A stretch of DNA of 45,338 bases from Thiohalocapsa sp. (GTDB lineage Bacteria > Pseudomonadota > Gammaproteobacteria > Chromatiales > Chromatiaceae): contig NZ_JAJDNQ010000004.1 in the NCBI RefSeq assembly GCF_022340605.1, positions 1 through 45,338 on the forward strand. Reading direction: 5' to 3'. Positions 1 through 8,434 of the stretch are shown one piece after another. The translations under genes and the position numbers were made by a program. A model generated the notes under the pieces. It was not told where the DNA came from, did not search any database, and was given only the letters and a program-made list of their open reading frames with translations. Position 1 is the stretch's first letter. The number at the start of each line of letters is the position of its first letter.

Positions 1-237
1 AGCCCACCCGCCATCCCCAGCGGGTCAACCGTGCCGTTTCCTTCAATGCCATCAAGCACAACGCCTTCGACATCCTCTTCGGCGACGAGGATGCCGAGAC
101 GATCCGCAAGCGCCTGACCGCCTTGTTCCTGACCAACCCCACCACGTACCGCGAGGGGCGTAACCCCCCCACGCAAGAACACCTCCGACCGCGGCCTGCT
201 CGACTACCACCGTCGCCGGCGGAAGCACTGCTACTGA
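1..237 (+). pseudogene. C-terminal fragment of a possible transposase, frameshifted
   Basis: An open frame runs in from the window edge and reads ...RAVSFNAIKHNAFDILFG..., then ...LTALFLTNPTTYREGRN. At a run of seven C (about 169-175) the sensible reading jumps frame and continues as PRKNTSDRGLLDYHRRRRKHCY with a stop at 235-237. The basic Arg/Lys/His-rich tail and the position beside palindromic repeats in a gene-poor stretch fit the end of a mobile-element transposase, but I cannot assign an IS family and another DNA-binding protein is possible. The N-terminal part lies outside the window. The frameshift may be real decay or a homopolymer sequencing error. Confidence 0.35.
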
Positions 238-272
238 ACACGAGATGGCTAAAGTCAATGGCAGTGCAGCTT

Positions 273-348
273 GAGCGTGGGAGCCAGAACCGGACGCTTG
301 GCCGGGATGATGCTCGCCGCGGTGGGCCTCGATCATCTTTCCGGCCAC
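273..348. repeat. Dispersed repeat, copy A (related to 6935-7036)
   Basis: The block at 273-312 (GAGCGTGGGAGCCAGAAC, then ...ACGCTTGGCCGGGATGATG) recurs almost unchanged at 6998-7036. The block at 326-348 (GGCCTCGATCATC...CGGCCA) is a 20/23 match to 6935-6957 and, in inverse orientation, to 436-458. The 326-348 and 436-458 copies therefore form an imperfect inverted repeat around the hairpin at 356-415. This looks like a small palindromic intergenic repeat family. Confidence 0.6.
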
Positions 349-355
349 CGCGCTA

Positions 356-415
356 TGGTCCGCACAGCGGACCCTACGAGAACCGCTGTCGCCGTAGGGT
401 CCGCTGTGCGGACCA
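356..415. repeat. Perfect 23-bp inverted repeat (long hairpin)
   Basis: Bases 356-378 are exactly complementary to 393-415, with a 14-base loop (379-392). Each arm also contains its own shorter palindrome GGTCCGC-ACA-GCGGACC, so each arm could fold alone as well as in the long hairpin. No T-run follows, so a terminator is less likely than a REP/MITE-like element. It lies between the possible transposase fragment and the 3' end of the LVIVD gene. Confidence 0.75.
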
Positions 416-435
416 CTCTGCTGGGCTCACGTGCC

Positions 436-458
436 TGGCCGAACCGATGATCAAGGCC
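436..458. repeat. Inverted repeat arm flanking the LVIVD / sulfotransferase-GT pair
   Basis: This 23-bp sequence (TGGCCGAACCGATGATCAAG followed by GCC) is complementary at 22 of 23 positions to 6935-6957, beyond the far end of the two large minus-strand genes. The two arms enclose about 6.5 kb. The same motif recurs more degenerately at 326-348. It could mark the edge of an inserted block, or it could simply be two members of a dispersed repeat family. Confidence 0.5.
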
Positions 459-469
459 GAGCGGCGTGA

Positions 470-2392
470 CTAATCCCGTTGCAGTTCAAGGCCAAAAATC
501 ATCAGACCCGCATCAAAGTTGGCGACAAACGCGGTCGCATCCTTAACCCAAACCTCTTCCGCATAGCTCGGTGTCGTGTAGGACGCGACTTCTCGGGGCA
601 CCGAAGGATTGGAGACGTCGACCACTCGCAGCGTTTTGAGATCCCCGATGTAGGCGAAAGAACCAGAAACCTGAACAGTCCGAGCTGTGTGTAGTGCATC
701 GAATTGTCCAACCTTCCGTGGGGTCCGAGGATCGGACACATCAAGGATCACAAGCCCAAGCCTTCCCGCCGCCAGATAGGCATAACTTCCAACGACATCG
801 ACACCCCTGACGTCTCCCTCGTCTGGTACGTAGTGTCCGATTTCCCTGGGCGCCAATGGGTCCGACACATCGATGATGCGCAGCCCGGAATCCCCTTCTG
901 CAACGAAAACGAGCGGCTCGGATACGTGCACGTCGTAGGTGTAGCCAGGCGTATCCTGGGCGGCGATTTCACGGGGCGCAGTTGGATCGGATACATCGAC
1001 CACGCGAAGACCCGACGGTCCGTCGGCCAGGTACACGCGGCGATCCGACACCGCTACCCTGGTGGCGTCGCCAGGGGTGTCGAGGTGCCCCACCTCTTTC
1101 GGCGAGGCGGGATCGGAGACGTCGACGATGCGGAGCCCATCGACGTCGTTGGCCACGAAGGCGAGCGGGCCCGACACGCGCACACCCAGAGCGCGATAGG
1201 TTGGCAGATGTCCGATCTCTCTTGCCGCGCCGGGATCGGACACGTCGAGGATGCGCAGCCCCGTATAGCCATTTGCCAAATAGGCATAGGAGCCGACGAC
1301 GTGGAGGCCGCGAACCTTTCCGGCCGCGTCATGATGGTTGACGATCGGCAACTTGGCGGGATCGGAGATATCGATGATCTCCAGACCCCGGTCTCCATGG
1401 GCAAGATAGGCGTACGAGCCCGAAACGGTAATCGACTCGGAGCAGGTTGGATTATGGTAGCGCCCTAGCCATCGCGGTGCTGCCGGGTCTGAGACATCGA
1501 TGACGATGAGCCCCGCATCGTTGGCAACGCCGGCCAGATAGGCATACGAGCCTTCGACCCAGATGCGCTCGGCGCCGTACTCCATCTTGTGAAATCCCGT
1601 CTGCACGGGCGTGCCGGGATCGGAGATATCCAGGATAGTGAGACCCGCGTCATCGTCTTCGCTATTTTCGAGACCCACCACGTAGGCGTGTCCATTCGTG
1701 GCGTAGACGCCCTGCACAATGCCTGGTATGTCGTATCCTCCAATGTCCTGTGGATGCAGCGGATCCGACACGTCGATTAATTTGAGGCCCTTGTAGCTGT
1801 TCGCCACGACAGCGGTGGATTCTGTCACATGCACGTCTACTGCGATGTTGCCCGTCTTGTGCTCCTGCACCACGCGCGGTTGCCTGGGATCTGATACATC
1901 GACGATAAGCAGACCCTCCCAGCCGGCCGCCACGAACGCATAGTCCCCTTGGACAAACACCGCCCGGACGTAATCCTGGAACTTGACATGCCCGACTTCC
2001 TTGGGGGCCTCGGCATCTGAGACGTCGATGATGATCAGCGCGCCGCTATCGTCCGCCGCATAGAGGTGGTTTCCCTGAACATCCAGGTCTCGTACGACAC
2101 CAGTGGTGTTGATCGATGCCCCTTCTTTCCATGTCAGGGAATCGTCGGGGATCGCGAGGACGCGAACGGCCCCGCCGGATCCGAAATACACATGACCGTT
2201 GGATACCGCACTTGCGTAGACCGGACCCTGCCCCCAGCGCCCCAGCCTTTTTAGCACTGGCCGTGGTGAGGCGCTCGTTTCCCCCGTCTCGTTTGAAGTT
2301 TGGGCGGACGAGAGACTTACGCCCAAGAACAGCATCAGCAAGGCTATCGCTATCGTTTTGTCGATTGACTGGCAGGATCTTTCTGTTCTCAA
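470..2392 (-). CDS. Secreted LVIVD-repeat (beta-propeller-like) protein
   Basis: A 640-aa protein with a signal peptide (residues about 1-30, hydrophobic IAIALLMLFLGVSLSSA, probable cleavage after SSA) followed by roughly 14 tandem units of about 40 residues. Twelve carry the signature L-x-I/V-x-DVSDP or close variants (DISDP, DVSDA, DVSNP), the hallmark of the LVIVD family (PF08309), thought to form beta-propellers in surface or secreted proteins. The first and last units are degenerate, which may close the propellers. I chose the TTG at 2392 because a strong AGGAGG (2399-2404) lies just ahead of it; an ATG at 2422 would add ten arginine-rich residues before the signal peptide and has no such site. 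No enzymatic domain or anchor is visible. The function is unknown, with adhesion or cell-surface interaction the usual guess. The next gene upstream on the strand is a glycosyltransferase/sulfotransferase giant. Confidence 0.85.
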   Translation of the reverse strand: MRTERSCQSIDKTIAIALLMLFLGVSLSSAQTSNETGETSASPRPVLKRLGRWGQGPVYASAVSNGHVYFGSGGAVRVLAIPDDSLTWKEGASINTTGVVRDLDVQGNHLYAADDSGALIIIDVSDAEAPKEVGHVKFQDYVRAVFVQGDYAFVAAGWEGLLIVDVSDPRQPRVVQEHKTGNIAVDVHVTESTAVVANSYKGLKLIDVSDPLHPQDIGGYDIPGIVQGVYATNGHAYVVGLENSEDDDAGLTILDISDPGTPVQTGFHKMEYGAERIWVEGSYAYLAGVANDAGLIVIDVSDPAAPRWLGRYHNPTCSESITVSGSYAYLAHGDRGLEIIDISDPAKLPIVNHHDAAGKVRGLHVVGSYAYLANGYTGLRILDVSDPGAAREIGHLPTYRALGVRVSGPLAFVANDVDGLRIVDVSDPASPKEVGHLDTPGDATRVAVSDRRVYLADGPSGLRVVDVSDPTAPREIAAQDTPGYTYDVHVSEPLVFVAEGDSGLRIIDVSDPLAPREIGHYVPDEGDVRGVDVVGSYAYLAAGRLGLVILDVSDPRTPRKVGQFDALHTARTVQVSGSFAYIGDLKTLRVVDVSNPSVPREVASYTTPSYAEEVWVKDATAFVANFDAGLMIFGLELQRD

Positions 2393-2555
2393 GATTCGCC
2401 TCCTATCTCCTCGGAAGGTCACATTGACTACTTTGGGAGGCGATTACCCTGATTTCTCAGCCGGCACCTACAACCCGGCGCGGCCGAAGACAAGCGGAAT
2501 CTCTTGGCCGTTTTGCTGGTCGGCGTCGGCTCAACGAAGCTGCTGTGATGCCCTG

Positions 2556-5500
2556 CTAGACGGAGGCACCGATCGCTGAGGCATCGGGCCAATCGCCCTC
2601 GCTTGCACTGGCTTCGTACCGGTCAATCAGCTCAAACAACTCCCGTATGCGAGACGTCCAGCAATTCGCCTCCAGCGAATCCGTCTGCGCCAACACTCCG
2701 CGTTGCCGCCGCCTCTTCAGCGCCTCATCCACAAGCGTTACGAACGCCTCGTTCGTATCCGCAATTGATACACACTCTTCCAGATCAGAGATATTGGAGA
2801 TACTCTTTGCGACGATGGGCACGCCCAATGCTGCGTACACGTACAGCTTCAGTGGATTCATGGCGCGCGTCTGCGGCGTGTCGAGATGGGGGATCAGCGC
2901 CACATCGAACTCCGCAATCCAACCCCGGACCTCCGGATAAGGGATGACCCCGAGGAAATGAACGTTTGGATGCCGGTCGAGTGTCAATACCTCCGGTCTG
3001 GCGTGCGTCGATCCGATCAGAACGACATGCCAGTCCCGCCGTTGGCTCGCTAAGAAATCCAGTAGCTGGATGTCGATCTTTGCCTCCAGATTCCCAACGT
3101 ACCCGAGTTTCGGCCCGTTCAAGCCACGCAACCACCGGCACTCCCGAGAATCGATTAACTTAGGCGGTGGTTCTGTCTCGCAGGCATTCGTGACGATGTG
3201 AACATCAACGTCGAACGCCTCCATCGCTTCCTTCATGCTGTTACAGTTTGCCACAACCAAATCGGCACTCTTAACGACATCTCGGTAATGCCTTGTCAAT
3301 GCTGTGACCTGCTCCTGGTTCAGTCCAGGCCATGTGCGATGATCGTCGACGATATCGGCGATAAGCGTCTTGGGTCGAAATCGCCTGGCGAGCGTTAAGA
3401 TATATTCATTCTTTGGGTAGACAAAAAAGGCTGCCCGATCAGGGTTGATGTTATATTCGGCGAACAGTCGATGCAGAAACTTGAAATAATCGCTTTGTGC
3501 AGGCCACTTCCAAAGTGCTTCCGGGTCCGCCTGCGCATCACTGTATACGAACAGGTGATACGATATGTTGTCAGCCTGCACAAGCCTCCAGTTCTTCCGC
3601 CAACTCTCGACGAAAACGCGTCGATCATGAGTGACATCCGTTCCACCTTGCATTGCGGCGAGGCGTTGTCGCTCGATCGGTAGGTCGATGACCAAGACCC
3701 GTCGAACGCGCGGGCTCCGCGCGAAGTACTTCGCTAACATGTCCACGCGCCGGCCATACAAATGGGAGTCGTTCTGCTTCCAGAACATGACGACGTCTAC
3801 CGCGCCGTCGGCTTGGGCGGAACTGGCTCGGGGGGTAAGGTCCATTGGCGACGCCAGCACGCTCTTCTGGAGTTGCACGAAGCTAAGGTGTTCAGGAGCC
3901 AACGGCTCGACGCCGTCCCGCAACAGCTTCACGATGAGCGACTGCAACTTGTTGCCGATTGCCGCGTAGCTGTAGTCACGCAGGAAGAGCGAGCGGCGTT
4001 GCGCCTGCCGTGCCTGCGCATCCTGCGTGTCAAGTGTACGCGCGAGCACTGTGGCCAAGTCATCGCGCGTGACGGCGTCAATGACTCCGGCGCGGATGAG
4101 CGGGCGCAAGGGCACGGTGTCGGTGGCAACAACGGGGATTCCCATGGCCAGCGCATCAACCACCTTCGCGGGAAGCTGGAACTTCGACGTTTCGTGCTCC
4201 GGATCCTGCAACACGCAAACTACGTCGCCCACTAGAACATTCTCTGCCAGTTGACTGAAGGGCTGACCAGAGACCATCTGCAAACGCTCGCCGCCAACTG
4301 CGCGCAGTTCCAGTTCTAGAGCCTGGTCCGGAAAGTCGCCGATGATGCAGAAGCGGTGATTAGGGTCCTCCAGAGTGCTTACCACCCGGGCTACCTCCAA
4401 TACCCCCTTATGCCGGCGCGGCGTACCTAGAAACAGCACGACGCGGTGCTCTGGCCCGTAGCCAAATTTGCGCCGCACTGCGTCACGATCATAGTGGGCT
4501 GGATCGAATATCCTTTCGTCCCGTGCATGGGGAATCCAATGCCCGCCAAACCGTTGCTGGAGCGCCTCGTTCGATACCAGGATTGCGTCGCCAAGGGGGA
4601 CCAGTGACTCAGCGAACCGAGTCCAGGTCTCTTGGAAAGGAGAGGTGAAATCACATGCGTTGCGCAAGCTTGCGAGGGACTCCCGCGCGATAGGCGACCG
4701 CTCCCTGAAGAATGAAAGTTCCCAGTCATCGATATCGATCAACAGGGGGCGATTCAAGAACGCCTTCATCAGGAGCCCGAGTTGGAGTGATGGAATGCGT
4801 GGCTTACATGCGATGATTGCGTCTGCTTCGATGCGCGGCGCCAGTTGTGCAAGCGTGTCGGCAAATGCCGGGAAGTCTGAGCCTGGGATGCGAATGGTAG
4901 GGATCGGCGCGTTCCGCAGAGGAGACCACACGTCGTGCCCGTATCTGTCGAAGCCGAACCCGACAAGAATTACGTTAAAGTGACGGGCAAGGGTCTCTGC
5001 GAGGAGGTACGCCCGCCCCAACGAATTATGACTAGCTTCCCAGGCGATTACCGCTACGGTTATTCCGGATCGACGTTGCGGCGCAACCTGTGGCGTCGGC
5101 GCGGTCTGGCTCGTCGCCCGTGGACACGACGCGATGGGGAAGTGCGCCAGGGAGGAAGGTGGCGCCGCAACAACAGGCCCAACAACGGCCGTCTTTACGG
5201 ATGAGGGCGATTGGTGGCTTGCGGGAGGCAAATCCCGGGGCAGGGGGGTATGGCTTTCCGAAGGGATCGGCCCGAGAGCGCCGATCAGGCCAAGCGTTCG
5301 CTCGAGCCGCGGGCGAAGAACGTCGAACCCATTGCCGGCCGCGCGTCCACACAGGCGCGCCCCTGTCAGAACGAGCGCATGGCCAAACCGCCAACTCCTG
5401 GAACGTTGCAACCCTTCCACGACGGGAAGGAGCGCTCGTAGATCGCGATCCAATCGGCATAACGTACGGGCATGCTGTTCCTCGAGCACACGAACTCGGT

Positions 5501-6530
5501 CTTTGGATGTGGAAAGTGCGGCCTGTAAGTCATGGTATCTGTCACTTAACTGTTTCAGGTCGCGGTCTTTGTGCTCGAGTTGACGGGCCTGACGGTCAAG
5601 CTGACGGACGTGACGCTCGAGTTCGTGCTGTTGCTGTGAGATTTGCTCCAGGGAGTTTCTCAGCTCGATACTGCTCTGCTCGAGCTTCTTTTGCGCGCGT
5701 TTGAGATGTTCCGCAGACGAAAGGCCGGACTCGTATAGCCGCAACTGCGTGGCTTCCGGCTCGGAGACGTCGAGCATCGGCGCAAGCGTGTCCCAGTCAG
5801 CCGTGTCCACGGCATGGAAGAACGCAGCCTGCATTGGGGAGAGATAGGCATCCTGTTCGGCCGGTGCGGTATGATGTCGGTGCAACCGAGGGTCTATGAA
5901 GGCGTTGATCTCCGCAGCGGCGGGGACGGTTAACCTGCGGACTCCCCACGCCCTGAGCTGCGAGTGAACACGCTTAGCGACGTCTGCGGGGTCAGACATC
6001 AGATCGCGGTGTCGATAAACGGCCCTGGGATAACCCTCCGTTGCGCGAAGGAGCCTGCGAAGATACGCCTGGGTCAATGAGATGCCCACGGGCAGTGGAA
6101 TGCCATTTCTGGCCTGTAGCGAGCGCGCAATCTCGATGGGGTGGCGGGTGCAAATGAGAAACACCGGACACTCGAGAAGCGGCAGCCATGCCGGCAGATT
6201 GACGCAAAGCCGGGGCTCCTTGATAACAAATGGGCGGTGTGCGTCGAGGCGGTCGATGAGAATGCGCGCTTTCAGATTGAACGTGGCGCGCGCGTAGTCC
6301 GGTAGCTGTAGCGGGTCGTAGTCGGCAATCCGATTCCAATCCTTGCCGACAGAGAGCAGCAACATGTCGTTTAGTTTCCGTACGTCACGGCGTTCCCAGA
6401 AGCCCTTGGGGTTCTCGGCATTCGGCTTGGTTGCAATGTACTCAGGACCGAAGTACGCGCCCATCATGTTGACCAGGCGCGTGAACATCGATGTTCCGGA
6501 GCGATGCATTCCTAAGACGACGATCTGCAT
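2556..6530 (-). CDS. Sulfotransferase - coiled coil - two glycosyltransferase domains
   Basis: A 1324-aa multidomain protein. Residues 1-250 resemble a PAPS-dependent sulfotransferase: the phosphosulfate-binding loop GMHRSGTS is at 7-14, KEPR at 104-107 and the RHP...S segment near 129. Residues 272-375 form a long charged coiled coil ending in the SRSWRFG motif often seen before glycosyltransferase modules. A Pro-rich linker (about 425-488) leads to a first GT-B/GT4-like domain (about 489-860, with VVLFLGTPRRHKG and a late TVPLRPLI segment) and a second (about 905-1310, with LGYVGNLEAKID and later HLDTPQTRAMNPLKLY). It probably builds and sulfates a surface polysaccharide or glycoprotein glycan in the cytoplasm. 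The start is the ATG at 6530, which places the P-loop at residue 7 as usual; a TTG at 6557 adds nine unremarkable residues. No other polysaccharide genes are nearby. Domain classes are well supported; the substrate is unknown. Confidence 0.8.
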   Translation of the reverse strand: MQIVVLGMHRSGTSMFTRLVNMMGAYFGPEYIATKPNAENPKGFWERRDVRKLNDMLLLSVGKDWNRIADYDPLQLPDYARATFNLKARILIDRLDAHRPFVIKEPRLCVNLPAWLPLLECPVFLICTRHPIEIARSLQARNGIPLPVGISLTQAYLRRLLRATEGYPRAVYRHRDLMSDPADVAKRVHSQLRAWGVRRLTVPAAAEINAFIDPRLHRHHTAPAEQDAYLSPMQAAFFHAVDTADWDTLAPMLDVSEPEATQLRLYESGLSSAEHLKRAQKKLEQSSIELRNSLEQISQQQHELERHVRQLDRQARQLEHKDRDLKQLSDRYHDLQAALSTSKDRVRVLEEQHARTLCRLDRDLRALLPVVEGLQRSRSWRFGHALVLTGARLCGRAAGNGFDVLRPRLERTLGLIGALGPIPSESHTPLPRDLPPASHQSPSSVKTAVVGPVVAAPPSSLAHFPIASCPRATSQTAPTPQVAPQRRSGITVAVIAWEASHNSLGRAYLLAETLARHFNVILVGFGFDRYGHDVWSPLRNAPIPTIRIPGSDFPAFADTLAQLAPRIEADAIIACKPRIPSLQLGLLMKAFLNRPLLIDIDDWELSFFRERSPIARESLASLRNACDFTSPFQETWTRFAESLVPLGDAILVSNEALQQRFGGHWIPHARDERIFDPAHYDRDAVRRKFGYGPEHRVVLFLGTPRRHKGVLEVARVVSTLEDPNHRFCIIGDFPDQALELELRAVGGERLQMVSGQPFSQLAENVLVGDVVCVLQDPEHETSKFQLPAKVVDALAMGIPVVATDTVPLRPLIRAGVIDAVTRDDLATVLARTLDTQDAQARQAQRRSLFLRDYSYAAIGNKLQSLIVKLLRDGVEPLAPEHLSFVQLQKSVLASPMDLTPRASSAQADGAVDVVMFWKQNDSHLYGRRVDMLAKYFARSPRVRRVLVIDLPIERQRLAAMQGGTDVTHDRRVFVESWRKNWRLVQADNISYHLFVYSDAQADPEALWKWPAQSDYFKFLHRLFAEYNINPDRAAFFVYPKNEYILTLARRFRPKTLIADIVDDHRTWPGLNQEQVTALTRHYRDVVKSADLVVANCNSMKEAMEAFDVDVHIVTNACETEPPPKLIDSRECRWLRGLNGPKLGYVGNLEAKIDIQLLDFLASQRRDWHVVLIGSTHARPEVLTLDRHPNVHFLGVIPYPEVRGWIAEFDVALIPHLDTPQTRAMNPLKLYVYAALGVPIVAKSISNISDLEECVSIADTNEAFVTLVDEALKRRRQRGVLAQTDSLEANCWTSRIRELFELIDRYEASASEGDWPDASAIGASV

Positions 6531-6717
6531 AGTAATTCCGTAAGACCATGGAGCCAAGTCTGACGCCCGTAAGGACGCCGCTCGCAGGGAAACTCAAGGA
6601 TCTGTCGACGCGGGACAAAACGCGTCACCGCGCATGCCTGTGATGTAACCGACTGCGTCGCACTTCCACGACGGACGTTCGCGCGACCGCCCGAAGGCGC
6701 CGGAGCGCATGCGGGTA

Positions 6718-6870
6718 CTAAGGTGATTGCGGGAAGTGCGATACCAGCACCGACGATTGCCTCGGCGATGGCGCCAAGGCGTCGAGGCCGCCACCGCCGA
6801 GGGATATTGCAGCGAGATACTCGGTGGTGGCGCCGATAACGAGAAGGATCACGGCGTTGGTGAGATCCAT
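6718..6870 (-). CDS. Small hydrophobic ORF, possibly a frameshifted remnant
   Basis: A 50-codon frame begins MDLTNAVILLVIGATTEYLA with a membrane-like first segment and stops at 6718. Shifting frame near codon 32 continues into a second hydrophobic stretch (AIAEAIVGAGIALPAITLVPA), so the two may once have been one membrane protein. A weak GAGAAA lies upstream. It is on the same strand as, and just upstream of, the sulfotransferase/GT gene. I do not recognise a family, and it may be chance coding in high-GC DNA. Confidence 0.18.
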   Translation of the reverse strand: MDLTNAVILLVIGATTEYLAAISLGGGGLDALAPSPRQSSVLVSHFPQSP

Positions 6871-6934
6871 GTAGATTTCTCGCAACGGCCGCAGTCAGTA
6901 TCCACCGGGCAGCGGCTTGGGATACGGTGACGCT

Positions 6935-7036
6935 GGCCTTGATCATCGTTTCGGCCAGAACACGGGACGCAGAGCGTCCGCCCCTGCTCCCACGCTGGAG
7001 CGTGGAGCCAGAACTGCACGCTTGGCCGGGATGATG
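6935..7036. repeat. Dispersed repeat, copy B, with inverted arm
   Basis: 6935-6957 is the inverted partner (22/23) of 436-458. 6998-7036 is a direct, near-identical copy of 273-312. Between them lies CCACGC-TGGA-GCGTGG (about 6990-7005), a short palindrome. Order and spacing differ from copy A, so these are related modules and not one duplicated block. Confidence 0.55.
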
Positions 7037-8030
7037 ATCAACGCCGTGACACTGAACGCGCGGGCCAAAGAATGGCGTGACATCCAGAAGCGCGATTTGC
7101 AAACGCCGCCACCTTAGCGGGGCAGTCGCGGAAGGTGGCGGGGCATCCTGCGCCGCAAGGGAGATGCCGATACATCAACATGTCCGTTGGGCGAAGGACA
7201 CGTCGTGGGACATCACCCCGGTGGGCCCGGCTGGAGCCGGTGACCCGGGGCATTCGCCTTCGGTCGAGTTCGGTCTTATAGGCTGCGCCATGTGACGACA
7301 CGCATGGTTCTTGTGGGCCTGGCCGATCCGCGTCCATCGCTGACCTCACGACCGCAGCTCCGCGGTATTTCGTTGGATCGCCAGTCGTTCTGGCCGACCA
7401 GCATACGGAGCGACTGACCATCGCCTATTGCGAGAACCCCGGCGATCAGGTCGGGCGCGGGCGATTGAGAGCGATGCCTGGCACTGAACCAAACGCTCGG
7501 CGCGGCCGCAACCAGGGACCGATCTATCGGTAGTTTCTTCCCGATTGGCTGTCAAATATTCCCCGAAGATCGGAGCGGTGGTCCAACGCTGGCGGTGGGG
7601 GTTAACCCGAAGAGAAGCCAAGAATCATTTCCGGGGCGCGGAAATGTCGGCGTATGGCGTACAAAGCCAAGGTCGGTGTGGGGAATTCCCTGAGTCGGCG
7701 CCATCGTCTAACCGGCCAGCGAATAGGAAGTCTCTCCGACGCCTATCGACGAGGGCAAGCATCAGAGGCATTGGAGCGCCTGGCTGGAGTGTTCGACGGC
7801 GGGGGTGCACATGATGAGCCTGATGTGGAGGCCACCGCTGCACCGCCCAACGAGCAAATCGGGTGGCTCGCAGTCGCGCGCCGAAATGGTCGCTGCCTTG
7901 GCTAATGACGGCCCTCACCGGCTTGCGCCGGTTTTCGCGTAGACTCAAGGGGGCGTGCGCATTAGAGTGTCCGGTCGAGGCTGCGCTGTCGTGGCCCGCG
8001 GAGGAAGAGCACGCAGCCGAGATGAGGCAA
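7037..8030. other. Gene-poor stretch without a recognisable gene
   Basis: Both strands were read. There are several short open frames (for example 7654-7905 plus, 83 codons), but none has a recognisable motif, a convincing ribosome site or a composition that sets it apart. The stretch lies between the repeat at 6935-7036 and the katG remnant, so it is probably decayed former coding DNA. The only structured element I see is the small hairpin at 7917-7935. Confidence 0.5.
7917..7935 (+). terminator. Weak terminator-like hairpin
   Basis: ACCGGC and GCCGGT form a perfect 6-bp stem around a TTGC loop, followed by only three T before C. No intact gene ends just before it, so it may be left from a lost gene. 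Confidence 0.3.
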
Positions 8031-8317
8031 GGTCGCAGCGGTCGGCGTTCTCGAGCTTGTTGCACGCCGCCATGAGGTGCGGCACGAACTTCTCTTCGGC
8101 ATAGAGGGAGCCCATCCGCATTGCCATCACCGCCTCGGTCATGATGAGCGGGACCCGCTTGGACGGATCATCGGCAGCCGGCACCAGGTTCTTGTCTGTC
8201 GCCTCCTTCGGCGTCCACTGCCAGGCGCCCGCCGGGCTTCTGGTCTACTCCCAGTCGTAGCCGAACAGCATGCCCGGATAGTCGCTGTCCCGCTGCGCGG
8301 GGGCGGCGTCCACCCCC
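8031..8317 (-). pseudogene. katG: Catalase-peroxidase (katG) remnant
   Basis: Read on the minus strand, one frame gives ...YPGMLFGYDWE, then a TAG stop (8245-8247), then TRSPAGAWQWTPK, VPAADDPSKR and IMTEAVMAMR. This is the middle of KatG, where the family reads LFxYEWELTKSPAGA..W.. and later DPSKR...MTTDLALR. The stop replaces the Leu normally found in 'WELTKSPAGA'. After VMAMR the resemblance fades, and nothing of the haem-binding N-terminal part or the rest of the C-terminal domain is left. Intact KatG is over 700 aa, so this is a small decayed fragment. It is unrelated to the serine hydrolase that follows. Confidence 0.65.
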
Positions 8318-8434
8318 CTTCCAGAAAGATGTCTGTCAGGTCCAGGGGTGGTGAAGCCGTCGTACCGGCCTGGCTTCGTAGCCGGCTTCTTAGGCGGGGT
8401 GGGCATGCCAACCCCTTTTTGCGAGGCGATTGAA

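Noticed and set aside
704..1468. 254-codon plus-strand frame inside the LVIVD gene
   Set aside because: Its apparent repeats (IGDIDDLQ, IGHVEDAQ) are only the DVSDP repeats of the sense gene read antisense.
7654..7905. 83-codon plus-strand ORF as a gene
   Set aside because: No recognisable motif or ribosome site, surrounded by decayed sequence; left as part of a gene-poor stretch.
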